A stretch of DNA of 64,000 nt from Bacteroidales bacterium. Lineage in GTDB: Bacteria; Bacteroidota; Bacteroidia; Bacteroidales; UBA932. Under the pieces are notes generated by a model. That model was not told the DNA's origin and made no database searches. It saw nothing but the letters and a program-made list of their open reading frames with translations. Shown piece by piece: positions 54,919-62,842 of this stretch. A program made the translations under genes and the position numbers. The DNA is taken from positions 1-64,000 of the forward strand of contig JALCMW010000002.1 of assembly GCA_022648685.1 (NCBI GenBank). Reading direction: 5' to 3'. How positions within the stretch are numbered: the stretch's first letter is position 1; each line of letters begins with the position of its first letter.

Positions 54919-55571
54919 CCGCTTTCCTCCTTTGCAAGAGAACCGGGGATCGGTGGATCAAGTACGGAATCCACTTGTGAAACAAGATCCGCACCCTGTG
55001 AATAATGAAGGGAAGGGATTCCGGCGGCTTCGGCAGCTTTTACATTATCAAGAGAGTCGTCAATGAAAAGCAGTTTCCCGGAAGGAATGCCAATCCGGCG
55101 TATGACTTCCTCGAAAATTTCATGCCCGGGCTTGAGAAGTCTCATGCTATATGATATGAACTCTTCCTTGAATACCTTTTTGTAATCAAGTCCGGAATCC
55201 GTAAACACTTCATGGCATCTGTGCATGGAAATCGGATTGTTATTACTGAGAATATACAAATCATAGCTTTCCGACAACTTTTCAAGATAAGGGACCTTGT
55301 AATCATCCATGCGCGTAAGCAAAGACCACATACAGACATCCACATCATGTTCCGTCGTCCCTGGCCTCGAATCAGATAAAATGAGTTTTCTGAATTCTTC
55401 CGGTTTCAAAAGTCCTTCTTCCAGATCCGAATAAATACCTTTCTGATGCGAAGGATCCAGAAGGTCGGTAATCTTACCGTATCCGAGTATATTTTTAAAA
55501 TGTCTTATGCAGTTTTTCAGATCAAGATCCACGAGTACACCTCCCAGATCAAATATTATAGCTTCAGTCAT
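54912..55571 (-). CDS. HAD-superfamily hydrolase (YihX-like)
   Basis: The 219-aa protein has the HAD-IA layout: the nucleophile motif FDLGGVLVDLD (Asp-8), a helical cap, LYILSNNNPISM as motif II, a lysine in MRLLKPGHEIFEEV as motif III, and FIDDSLDNVKAAEAAG as motif IV. Relatives dephosphorylate sugar phosphates such as glucose 1-phosphate. The substrate is unknown here. Its ATG shares a base with the TPR stop codon (TAATG) and its end overlaps the MBL gene. Confidence 0.88.
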   Translation of the reverse strand: MTEAIIFDLGGVLVDLDLKNCIRHFKNILGYGKITDLLDPSHQKGIYSDLEEGLLKPEEFRKLILSDSRPGTTEHDVDVCMWSLLTRMDDYKVPYLEKLSESYDLYILSNNNPISMHRCHEVFTDSGLDYKKVFKEEFISYSMRLLKPGHEIFEEVIRRIGIPSGKLLFIDDSLDNVKAAEAAGIPSLHYSQGADLVSQVDSVLDPPIPGSLAKEESGC

Positions 55572-57607
55572 TATTTATTATCGTTTTCGTTCTCGCAATA
55601 TTTTGAAATTACACTATATGCATCGGCAACTCCTAGTTCTCCCGCCCTTGACAAATCTATGCAACCTTTCTCCTTGTCTTTCAAATATATAAGGACAAGT
55701 CCCCTGTTATAATACGCATTTCCCATATACGGATAGATGGAAATCGCTTTGTTATAACTGTCTATGGACTCCACAAGATTAGAAGAGAGGCAATAAAGAT
55801 TGCCAAGGTTGAAATACATATAAGGGATATCTGGAACAATAGATATGGCGGTTTTCATATCATTGATAGCATCGGTATAATCGTAAGAGCGGTCGATCCT
55901 GTCACTTATTCGCACTCTCGAATTTCCCTGGTCATCCATGGTAAGAGTCTGGACATTATTGCCTATGGATGATATGAAATCTATCATCTGCGCTCTCAGC
56001 ACGCCTCTGTTCATATAATAAAAAGCCTTGTACAAATCGCTGTACTTGTCATTCCCGGCGGTCTGTATCGCCTTGTCGAAATCAGAAAGCGCGGAATTGA
56101 ACTGTTTGGCCTTCACGGCATACAAACCCTTCAGGAAAAACAACCGGGATTCAGGTATGGAACCAGGTTTGTCCAAGTCTTCCCCATGGCTTGCCCCGGA
56201 AAGAGTATCGGAATCGGAAATCACAACCGGTACGGGTATTTCATTGATGAATTTGTCCAGCAGAGGATTTACATAACGATGCCTTAGAGCGAAATCCTCA
56301 TTGTTTCTCTTGTCGGAAAGGCTGAACTTATACAATTGTTTCAGACGTATGTCTATATCCCGATGCTGCAGGAGTTCGTTATCGAAATCCTTTTTTGCAA
56401 AATCGGCGTCCAGAGCCAGCAGCGAACTGTACTTCTTGGTCGTATCGGCAAAAGAACCTTTGTCGGTACGGTTCTTTTCAATATATTCGTCCACCTTCCT
56501 CGAAGCTGTATTGTAATCCGCCTTGGAAGCTTTTTTCATTCCCAGCATATTTTCCACATAGGAACGATTGATATAAGCCTTTGCGAAATCGGGATACAGA
56601 TCTATCGACTTGTTGTAATCGGCCAGAGCATCGCTCCACCTTTTCATCTGAATGAAGTAAGAAGCCCGGTTGAAATATGCCAGGACGTTATTCGGATTTA
56701 TATTGATAACGCGATCCATATCGGAAAGGGCATCTTCGAAATTGCCGACCTGAGCATTTATAAGACTCCTGTTATAAAGGGTAAGGGCATTCCCCGGCTC
56801 GCTTCGAAGAACCGTATTCAGATCGGACATGGCGGCATTGTAATTCTTGAGATTATAATACATCAATGCCCTGTTGAAGAATGCGAAAGTATTTGTAGTA
56901 TCCAGTTTTACAGCCCGGTCCATATCATTGATGGCCGCTTCATATTTACCCTGGGCGGCATAAAGGCGTCCCCTCCTGACATAGCCCTCCGGTTCGAAAT
57001 GATCCAGTTTTATTGCTTTATTGTAATCTACAAGAGCCCTTGTAGTATCCCCCAGATACAGATATGATGCACCGCGGTTCAGGTAAGCCAGAGGATCATC
57101 GGGTTCCTTACGGATATAACGGTCGAAATCGGAAACTGCCTTGTCGAATTGCTGTGCGAGAAAATAAGTGACTCCCCTGCTGAAATAAAGTCCTTCGAAT
57201 CCCGGTCTCAGGTCTATTGCTTTCTGGAGATTCTCAAGGGCTTCGTCATATTTTCCGAAACGGCTCAGGGTAATGGCCTTGTAATGATATCCGTTTGTAA
57301 ATACCGGATTCAGACGCACCGAATTATTGAAATCGCTCTGGGCACCCCGCAAATCTCCAAGATTGTACTTCGCTATTCCCCTGAAAAAGAATGCCCAGTA
57401 ATCGGTTGTATCCAGACGCGTAAGAATGTTGAAATTTTCCATGGCCCTGGAATATTTGCCATCGAAAAGAGCCTGTCTCCCTCGATTGTAAAACACATCA
57501 TAATCATACTGCGCAAAAGAAAGACAGGGAAACAGAATCGAAAAGAAAAATACGGTCATAACTTTTCTTGACAAAGACAACCGGATATTTAATTTTATTC
57601 CTTTCAT
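55571..57607 (-). CDS. TPR-repeat exported protein
   Basis: The 678-aa precursor has a signal peptide (cleavage likely after SFA, about residue 32). At least ten tetratricopeptide repeats of 34 residues follow in residues 35-370 (A-x-FFRGIAKYNLGD, Y-x-RGRLYAAQGKYEAA, AYFNRASYFIQ), then a linker region and further repeats near the C-terminus. TPR arrays mediate protein-protein contact; this one would act in the periplasm or at the outer membrane. No enzymatic domain is seen. It heads the operon with the HAD and MBL genes. Confidence 0.9.
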   Translation of the reverse strand: MKGIKLNIRLSLSRKVMTVFFFSILFPCLSFAQYDYDVFYNRGRQALFDGKYSRAMENFNILTRLDTTDYWAFFFRGIAKYNLGDLRGAQSDFNNSVRLNPVFTNGYHYKAITLSRFGKYDEALENLQKAIDLRPGFEGLYFSRGVTYFLAQQFDKAVSDFDRYIRKEPDDPLAYLNRGASYLYLGDTTRALVDYNKAIKLDHFEPEGYVRRGRLYAAQGKYEAAINDMDRAVKLDTTNTFAFFNRALMYYNLKNYNAAMSDLNTVLRSEPGNALTLYNRSLINAQVGNFEDALSDMDRVININPNNVLAYFNRASYFIQMKRWSDALADYNKSIDLYPDFAKAYINRSYVENMLGMKKASKADYNTASRKVDEYIEKNRTDKGSFADTTKKYSSLLALDADFAKKDFDNELLQHRDIDIRLKQLYKFSLSDKRNNEDFALRHRYVNPLLDKFINEIPVPVVISDSDTLSGASHGEDLDKPGSIPESRLFFLKGLYAVKAKQFNSALSDFDKAIQTAGNDKYSDLYKAFYYMNRGVLRAQMIDFISSIGNNVQTLTMDDQGNSRVRISDRIDRSYDYTDAINDMKTAISIVPDIPYMYFNLGNLYCLSSNLVESIDSYNKAISIYPYMGNAYYNRGLVLIYLKDKEKGCIDLSRAGELGVADAYSVISKYCENENDNK

Positions 57608-57665
57608 ACGAATATTTCCGAATATGTGCGAAAATAATTAATTTTGACAAATTTTTCCAACTCGG

Positions 57666-57673
57666 CAAATATA
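57666..57673 (-). promoter_or_regulatory. Putative -7 promoter box (TATATTTG) of the TPR operon
   Basis: A minus-strand TAnnTTTG match 58 bases before the TPR gene start codon. Confidence 0.45.
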
Positions 57674-57694
57674 ATCATTAATCGTGCCTAATAA

Positions 57695-58726
57695 GTGATT
57701 TCTCTAAAAAAAATATCAATATGCATAGCCACGGCCGCATCGTTGTTTCTGTTACCGGACACAACGAAAGCCAACGTGAAAAGGGAAAAAGTTCCCGGAA
57801 TAATAATCCCTAACGAAAGAGATGCGGAAAACGTGGTATCCGAACGGGATTTATATTATGATGTGAAATTTCTGTCGGATTCGATCTGTGCCGGACGTAG
57901 AACAGGTACAAAAGGAAATACCGAAGCCGCATTCTGGATAACGAGAAAAATGATCTCATATGGATTGTTGCCGCTAAACGGCTATTTTCCGGACGGATTT
58001 ACTCTTCCTGACGGTAGGACTGGGCACAATATTATCGGAATGATTCCCGGAGAAACAGACAACTACATAATAGTTGGGGCCCATTATGACAACTTCGGAA
58101 CGCTGAACGGAAAAATGTTCCCCGGAGCAGACAGTAACGCATCAGGAGTAGTGTGCATGCTGAATATCGCAAGAATGTTCCGTGCATTGAAAAGGCTAGG
58201 GAAAAGATTGGACACCAATATAATTTTCGTAGCATTCGATGCAAAAATACCGAATATGTACGGATCCCGGCATTTATGGAATATGCTGGAACTCGGATGG
58301 CTGAGGAATCCTGTTACCGGAGAACAAATCACCACCGGGAAAATTTCAGCGATGGTTAATATAGACCAGATAGGCTGTTCGTTGTCGACACTCAAGTCCG
58401 GACGCAAGGATTATCTTATAATGCTTTCCGGTAACAATCATCATTTCGAAAACTCATTGCGGGAAAGCAATGAGAAATACGGAATCGGTCTGGAGCTGGC
58501 ATACGATTACTATGGAAGCAAGACTTTTACAGACCTGTTTTACAACAGGGTATGCGATCAGCAAGTGTTTGTCACAGGAAAAGTTAAAGCGGTGCTGTTC
58601 ACATCAGGAATCACAATGAACAACAACAAACCGGAAGATACGGTCGACACCATGGACCTTAAGGTTTTAAAAAAGCGGATATGGCTGATTTTCCACTGGA
58701 TTGACAGAATCAGCCGAGTCAGCTGA
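57695..58726 (+). CDS. M28-family peptidase homologue with a degraded active site
   Basis: The 343-aa protein has a hydrophobic N-terminal signal and the M28 aminopeptidase fold (GHNIIGMIPG, VGAHYDNFG, GADSNASGV). H130, D132 and D146 are kept. The Glu-Glu pair that supplies the catalytic base and a zinc ligand is replaced by K184-I185 (FDAKIPNMYGSRH). The final histidine before the PxDT motif is replaced by Asn (TMNNNKPEDT). It is therefore probably not an active zinc peptidase. The only start that fits is a GTG immediately after an in-frame stop. A degenerating gene or a non-enzymatic binding protein are both possible. Confidence 0.8.
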   Translation: MISLKKISICIATAASLFLLPDTTKANVKREKVPGIIIPNERDAENVVSERDLYYDVKFLSDSICAGRRTGTKGNTEAAFWITRKMISYGLLPLNGYFPDGFTLPDGRTGHNIIGMIPGETDNYIIVGAHYDNFGTLNGKMFPGADSNASGVVCMLNIARMFRALKRLGKRLDTNIIFVAFDAKIPNMYGSRHLWNMLELGWLRNPVTGEQITTGKISAMVNIDQIGCSLSTLKSGRKDYLIMLSGNNHHFENSLRESNEKYGIGLELAYDYYGSKTFTDLFYNRVCDQQVFVTGKVKAVLFTSGITMNNNKPEDTVDTMDLKVLKKRIWLIFHWIDRISRVS

Positions 58727-58739
58727 GAATCGATCATCC

Positions 58740-59789
58740 CTATTCCTGCAGCATATCTTTGTACACGTCGAAATACTGGCGGGCTGTACGGGCCCATGTG
58801 AAAGATTTTGCACGAGCGATGACTTTGGCCGGATCCATCTCCTTTCCAAAAGCATCCATTCCTCTGGCAAATTCATCCTGCATCTCCCGCCTGTCGAATT
58901 CATGATTGAAATAGAAAGCACAGTCACCGGCTATTTCCGGAATGCAGGTATGGTTGGACACGAAAACCGGTTTGCCGTAATACATTGCTTCAAGGATAGG
59001 CATGGCAAAACCCTCAGCAATGGAAGGGAAACAAAAGGCCGAGCAATTCTGGAGATACCAATATTTCACCTCTTCGGAAACGGGACCGACAATATGGACC
59101 CTGTCAGCCACGCCCCATTTCCTTGCTTCTTCCATTATCTGGTCGGCATACTCCTGTTTGCATATCAGCCCGGCAATGATCAACTCGAAGTCGTTTCCCT
59201 GCAGTATCGGAGGCAGGACATGGAAATTTTTCTTGTCTATGACCGTACCTACGGTAAAAACGAATTTGCCCGATGGTTTGACTTCAGGAGGAACAGGTGT
59301 ACCCTTGAATTCATAAAGGCCATTGTAAATTACATCCACTTTTTTACCCTTGACATCCAAATGCTCAAGGATATCCCTTTGTGCAAATTTGGATATCGCA
59401 ACAATCCTGTCGGCTTTGTTGATGGACCGTTGATAAAACGAATGGTATTTTACGGCTTTGTACGGAGCTTTCGAATAAAGATAGTTCAAATCATGGACAG
59501 TCATAAGGACTTTCACCTGTTTGGAAAAAGGAATGAAAGGACATCTCTGACGGCTTGCATGGAAAAGATTCACCTTCTGGGGAAGCGAGAAAAAATACCT
59601 GTCGATCTTTTTCACAGGTATATAATCCATATCATCGCCATATCTTCCTTTGAATTCCCGTGGAAGGAAGAACCCCATTTTTTCATTTCGGCAGCGAGCT
59701 TCAACGGATAATGCCCGACCCAAGTGCTCAGCAAAAGTATAAAAACCGAAATTTGGCCATTTAAGGCGTTCACAATCGAATACAATCAT
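58740..59789 (-). CDS. Glycosyltransferase family 4
   Basis: The 349-aa GT-B protein has VLMTVHDLNYLY, DRIVAISKFAQRDI and NGLYEF between the two halves. Then come FTVGTVIDKKNFHVL and the donor-binding EX7E motif EGFAMPILEAM, followed by VSNHTCIPEIAGDCAFYF. These are hallmarks of retaining GT4 enzymes such as mannosyl- or glucosyl-transferases of lipopolysaccharide and capsule. It is cytoplasmic and membrane-peripheral. It lies back-to-back with an MsbA-like exporter, which suggests lipopolysaccharide or glycolipid work; the sugar is unknown. Confidence 0.9.
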   Translation of the reverse strand: MIVFDCERLKWPNFGFYTFAEHLGRALSVEARCRNEKMGFFLPREFKGRYGDDMDYIPVKKIDRYFFSLPQKVNLFHASRQRCPFIPFSKQVKVLMTVHDLNYLYSKAPYKAVKYHSFYQRSINKADRIVAISKFAQRDILEHLDVKGKKVDVIYNGLYEFKGTPVPPEVKPSGKFVFTVGTVIDKKNFHVLPPILQGNDFELIIAGLICKQEYADQIMEEARKWGVADRVHIVGPVSEEVKYWYLQNCSAFCFPSIAEGFAMPILEAMYYGKPVFVSNHTCIPEIAGDCAFYFNHEFDRREMQDEFARGMDAFGKEMDPAKVIARAKSFTWARTARQYFDVYKDMLQE

Positions 59790-59842
59790 TTTTGTTCAAT
59801 AATTTTACATGGGTTCGGGTTTGTAACACGGCGATTACGGCG

Positions 59843-59850
59843 CAAATATA
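59843..59850 (-). promoter_or_regulatory. Putative -7 promoter box (TATATTTG) of the GT4 gene
   Basis: A minus-strand TAnnTTTG match 53 bases before the GT4 start codon, in the divergent region with the exporter gene. Confidence 0.45.
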
Positions 59851-59872
59851 GTAAAGATATGAGAAAAAACAT

Positions 59873-59880
59873 TAAATTTG
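59873..59880 (+). promoter_or_regulatory. Putative -7 promoter box (TAAATTTG) of the exporter operon
   Basis: A TAnnTTTG match 37 bases before the ATG at 59918; its partner in the other direction is 22 bases away. Confidence 0.45.
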
Positions 59881-59917
59881 TGCGCTAAACAGACACCTCT
59901 GCTTAATATACATATCA

Positions 59918-61750
59918 ATGAAGGAATTCCTACAAATGATGCTGCGTTACGTAGCTCCATACAAGAAATATTTATCCGGATCAGTCGGATTGAACATAAT
60001 GTCCGCGATATTCAACATTTTTTCCTTTTCCCTCGTAATACCGCTTTTGCAGATCCTTTTCAAGCTCAACAATACGGTTTACAAATTCATTCCGTGGGAC
60101 TCGGACCTGGGGTTGAAAGACAAAATAATCAACAATACATACTATTGGGTGGCAAATTACATGGGGATACACGGCGGAGCCGTTACATTGCTGATGCTCT
60201 GCATAATCCTCATAATAATGACATTACTCAAAACTTCCTGTTATTTCGGGTCCTCCGCCATAATGATTCCCATAAGGACTGGAATAGTGAAAGACATCCG
60301 GATGCAGGTATACAACAAAATACTCAGTTTGCCCCTGGGATTCTTCTCACAGGAAAAGAAAGGAGACATAATAGCCAGAATGAGCGGAGACGTGATGGAA
60401 GTGGAAAATTCGATTACAAGTTCCATTGACATTCTGATAAAGGATCCGATACTGATATTGTTCTATTCGGCGGCGCTCTTGTTTACCAGCTGGCAGATGA
60501 CGCTTTTCACCATACTTTTCGTTCCTCTGATGGGATGGATCATGGGCGTCATAGGGAAACAGTTGAAAAGGAGATCCCTTGAAGCCCAGAGTCTATGGAG
60601 CGATACAATGTCTCAGATAGAGGAAACTCTTGGAGGATTGCGCGTAATAAAAGCTTTTATCGCAGAACACAGAATGTCTGTGAGATTCGACAATGTCACC
60701 GAAGCGATGAGGAAGAAGAATAACAAAGTCGGGACAAGACAGGCACTAGCACATCCTATGAGCGAATTCCTCGGAACTGTTATGATAACATTCGTCCTTT
60801 GTTTCGGCGGAGTCCTGATTCTGAGACACCATTCCCCTATCGATGCACCTACTTTCATATTCTTCCTGGTAATGCTTTACAGCATAATAAATCCTATGAA
60901 AGAATTGACAAAAGCCAGCTACGGCATTCCCAAAGGTCTGGCTTCGATGGAAAGGATAAATAAAATACTTGATACTCCGAGCGACATTATTGAAATACCC
61001 GAACCGAAACACATAACCGGATTCAAAAATAATATTTCATTCAATAAAGTCTGTTTCAGCTATAAATCAGGGAGCCAGATACTTTATGATATCGATATCG
61101 ATATAAAGAAAGGGAAAACGGTAGCCATCGTAGGAGAATCGGGGGCAGGTAAATCGACTCTGGTAGACCTGATACCTCGGTTCTATGATACACAGTCGGG
61201 AAGTGTGACTATCGACGGCATCGATATAAAAGACATGAAGATTTCCGAACTGCGAAGTCTCATGGGAATAGTGAACCAAGATCCCATTCTGTTCAACGAC
61301 ACCATTTTCAACAATATAGCTTTCGGCATGGAGAATGTTTCCTATGACCAGGTCCTGAATGCTGCGAAAATAGCCAACGCACATGAATTCATATTGGAAA
61401 AGAAAGAAGGCTACAATACGAACATCGGAGATTGCGGTGTCAAACTTTCAGGAGGACAACGGCAGAGACTTTCCATTGCAAGGGCTATTTTGAAAAACCC
61501 GCCCATCCTTATTCTTGACGAAGCCACAGCCGCACTTGACACTGAATCCGAAAGGATAGTCCAGGAAGCTTTGGACAGACTGATGTCAACCAGGACGACA
61601 ATAGCAATAGCACACAGGCTTTCCACAATCAAGAATGCAGATGAAATCATCGTGATGAAAGAAGGGAAGATAGTGGAAAGGGGGAAACACGAAGAACTTA
61701 TAGCTATGAACGGCTATTATAATAAATTGCACAATATGCAGGCATTGTAA
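59918..61750 (+). CDS. MsbA-like ABC exporter
   Basis: The 610-aa half-transporter has six membrane helices in residues 1-330. The ATPase domain carries GESGAGKST (Walker A), VKLSGGQRQRLSIARAI (signature) and ILILDEATAALD (Walker B), IAHRLSTI (H-loop). Its sequence and length fit the lipid A/lipid exporters of Bacteroidetes, which flip lipid-linked molecules across the inner membrane; multidrug export cannot be excluded. It starts an operon with CBM9-like, VanZ-like and golvesin-lyase genes, 12 bases ahead of the first. Confidence 0.88.
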   Translation: MKEFLQMMLRYVAPYKKYLSGSVGLNIMSAIFNIFSFSLVIPLLQILFKLNNTVYKFIPWDSDLGLKDKIINNTYYWVANYMGIHGGAVTLLMLCIILIIMTLLKTSCYFGSSAIMIPIRTGIVKDIRMQVYNKILSLPLGFFSQEKKGDIIARMSGDVMEVENSITSSIDILIKDPILILFYSAALLFTSWQMTLFTILFVPLMGWIMGVIGKQLKRRSLEAQSLWSDTMSQIEETLGGLRVIKAFIAEHRMSVRFDNVTEAMRKKNNKVGTRQALAHPMSEFLGTVMITFVLCFGGVLILRHHSPIDAPTFIFFLVMLYSIINPMKELTKASYGIPKGLASMERINKILDTPSDIIEIPEPKHITGFKNNISFNKVCFSYKSGSQILYDIDIDIKKGKTVAIVGESGAGKSTLVDLIPRFYDTQSGSVTIDGIDIKDMKISELRSLMGIVNQDPILFNDTIFNNIAFGMENVSYDQVLNAAKIANAHEFILEKKEGYNTNIGDCGVKLSGGQRQRLSIARAILKNPPILILDEATAALDTESERIVQEALDRLMSTRTTIAIAHRLSTIKNADEIIVMKEGKIVERGKHEELIAMNGYYNKLHNMQAL

Positions 61751-61762
61751 GCCGACAGGGTA

Positions 61763-62419
61763 ATGAAGGATACGAAGAAACTGATCATCCCGCTTATCGG
61801 GAATCTGGAAGAGATGGATTTCAGGCAACTGGATCTGGCCATGGAAAACAAAGCTGCAAAAGGCTTCATAAACGAAGCCGGCTGGCAGAAAAAATTTCCG
61901 TACACTCCCGTATGTTCTTTTGCCATTGCAAGAAGCAGGACACACATTGCCATACTGTTCCATAACAGAGGTCTCGATTTAAGGGCTTCGGTATCGCAAG
62001 ACAACGGAAAATCATGGGAAGACAGCTGTTGTGAATTTTTCGTATCCGATCCATACGACGGCACATATTACAATTTCGAATTGACATGTATAGGTTTCCT
62101 GCGGGCAGGCAAAGGAGCGGACAGAAACAACAGGAAACTTATAGGCCAAAACAAACTTGACGAAGTGATAAGGTATACTTCCCTTCCGCATAAGAATATG
62201 GATATTGAAGGGAATATATACAGTTGGACGGCAGGAATGGCCATTCCCCTTTCTCTAATCGGAGTGGATCCGGAAAACCCGCCGATAAGGCTTTCAGGTA
62301 ATTTCTACAAATGCGCAGACAAGACGGAGCATCAACATTTCTTGAGCTGGAACAAGATAAAATCCGATAAACCCGATTTTCACAGACCGGAATACTTCGG
62401 CGAAATGATTTTAAAGTGA
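61763..62419 (+). CDS. CBM9-like (carbohydrate-binding) protein
   Basis: The 218-aa protein resembles the CBM9/DOMON-like family of Bacteroidetes: an N-terminal W-rich core (GWQKKFPYTPVCSFAIARSRTHIAILF), the block DNGKSWEDSCCEFFVSDPYDGTYYNFELTCIGF, and a C-terminal RLSGNFYKCADKTEHQHFLSWNKI with conserved aromatic residues near the end. It lacks a clear signal peptide, which is unusual for a glycan-binding protein. It has no hydrolase domain. It lies in an operon after the exporter and before the VanZ gene. Confidence 0.78.
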   Translation: MKDTKKLIIPLIGNLEEMDFRQLDLAMENKAAKGFINEAGWQKKFPYTPVCSFAIARSRTHIAILFHNRGLDLRASVSQDNGKSWEDSCCEFFVSDPYDGTYYNFELTCIGFLRAGKGADRNNRKLIGQNKLDEVIRYTSLPHKNMDIEGNIYSWTAGMAIPLSLIGVDPENPPIRLSGNFYKCADKTEHQHFLSWNKIKSDKPDFHRPEYFGEMILK

Positions 62420-62428
62420 TATAACTGC

Positions 62429-62842
62429 ATGAAAAGACGGAGCGGCAGCATATTCGGCATTCTTCTGGCAATATATCTTGCCGTGATAGTATTCCTGTGT
62501 TTCTGGCATTTCAGTCCGATGCAGGAAATGGAAAAAACTTTTCTTGGCATACCTATGGACAAGATCGTGCATTTCACAATGTTTTTCCCTTTTCCGATCC
62601 TGACAGTACTCGCTTTCCGCAACGGAAAGAAAGGCGGAAAGCATTTTCTATTTCTTGTAATAAAAACATTCATTATAGGTTGTATTATAGCTGCAGGTAC
62701 AGAGATAGGACAATCGTTCACCACATACAGAGATTGCGACATCAAAGATTTCATAGCTGATTTCATTTCTCTTACCGTAAGCTCTATCGTTGTACTGTCA
62801 ATATGGTACCTGATCAATAGGACTAAGCAAAATGACACTTAA
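62429..62842 (+). CDS. VanZ-like membrane protein
   Basis: The 137-aa protein has about four membrane helices, with MDKIVHFTMFFPFPILTVLAF and AAGTEIGQSFTTYRDCDIKDFIADFISLTVSSIV. These match the VanZ family (PF04892), whose conserved DKxxHF and E-x2-Q-x5-R-x2-D-x2-D residues face the membrane. VanZ proteins are linked to glycopeptide tolerance and lipid-linked glycan handling, but the mechanism is unclear. The last 11 bases overlap the start of the next gene. Confidence 0.85.
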   Translation: MKRRSGSIFGILLAIYLAVIVFLCFWHFSPMQEMEKTFLGIPMDKIVHFTMFFPFPILTVLAFRNGKKGGKHFLFLVIKTFIIGCIIAAGTEIGQSFTTYRDCDIKDFIADFISLTVSSIVVLSIWYLINRTKQNDT

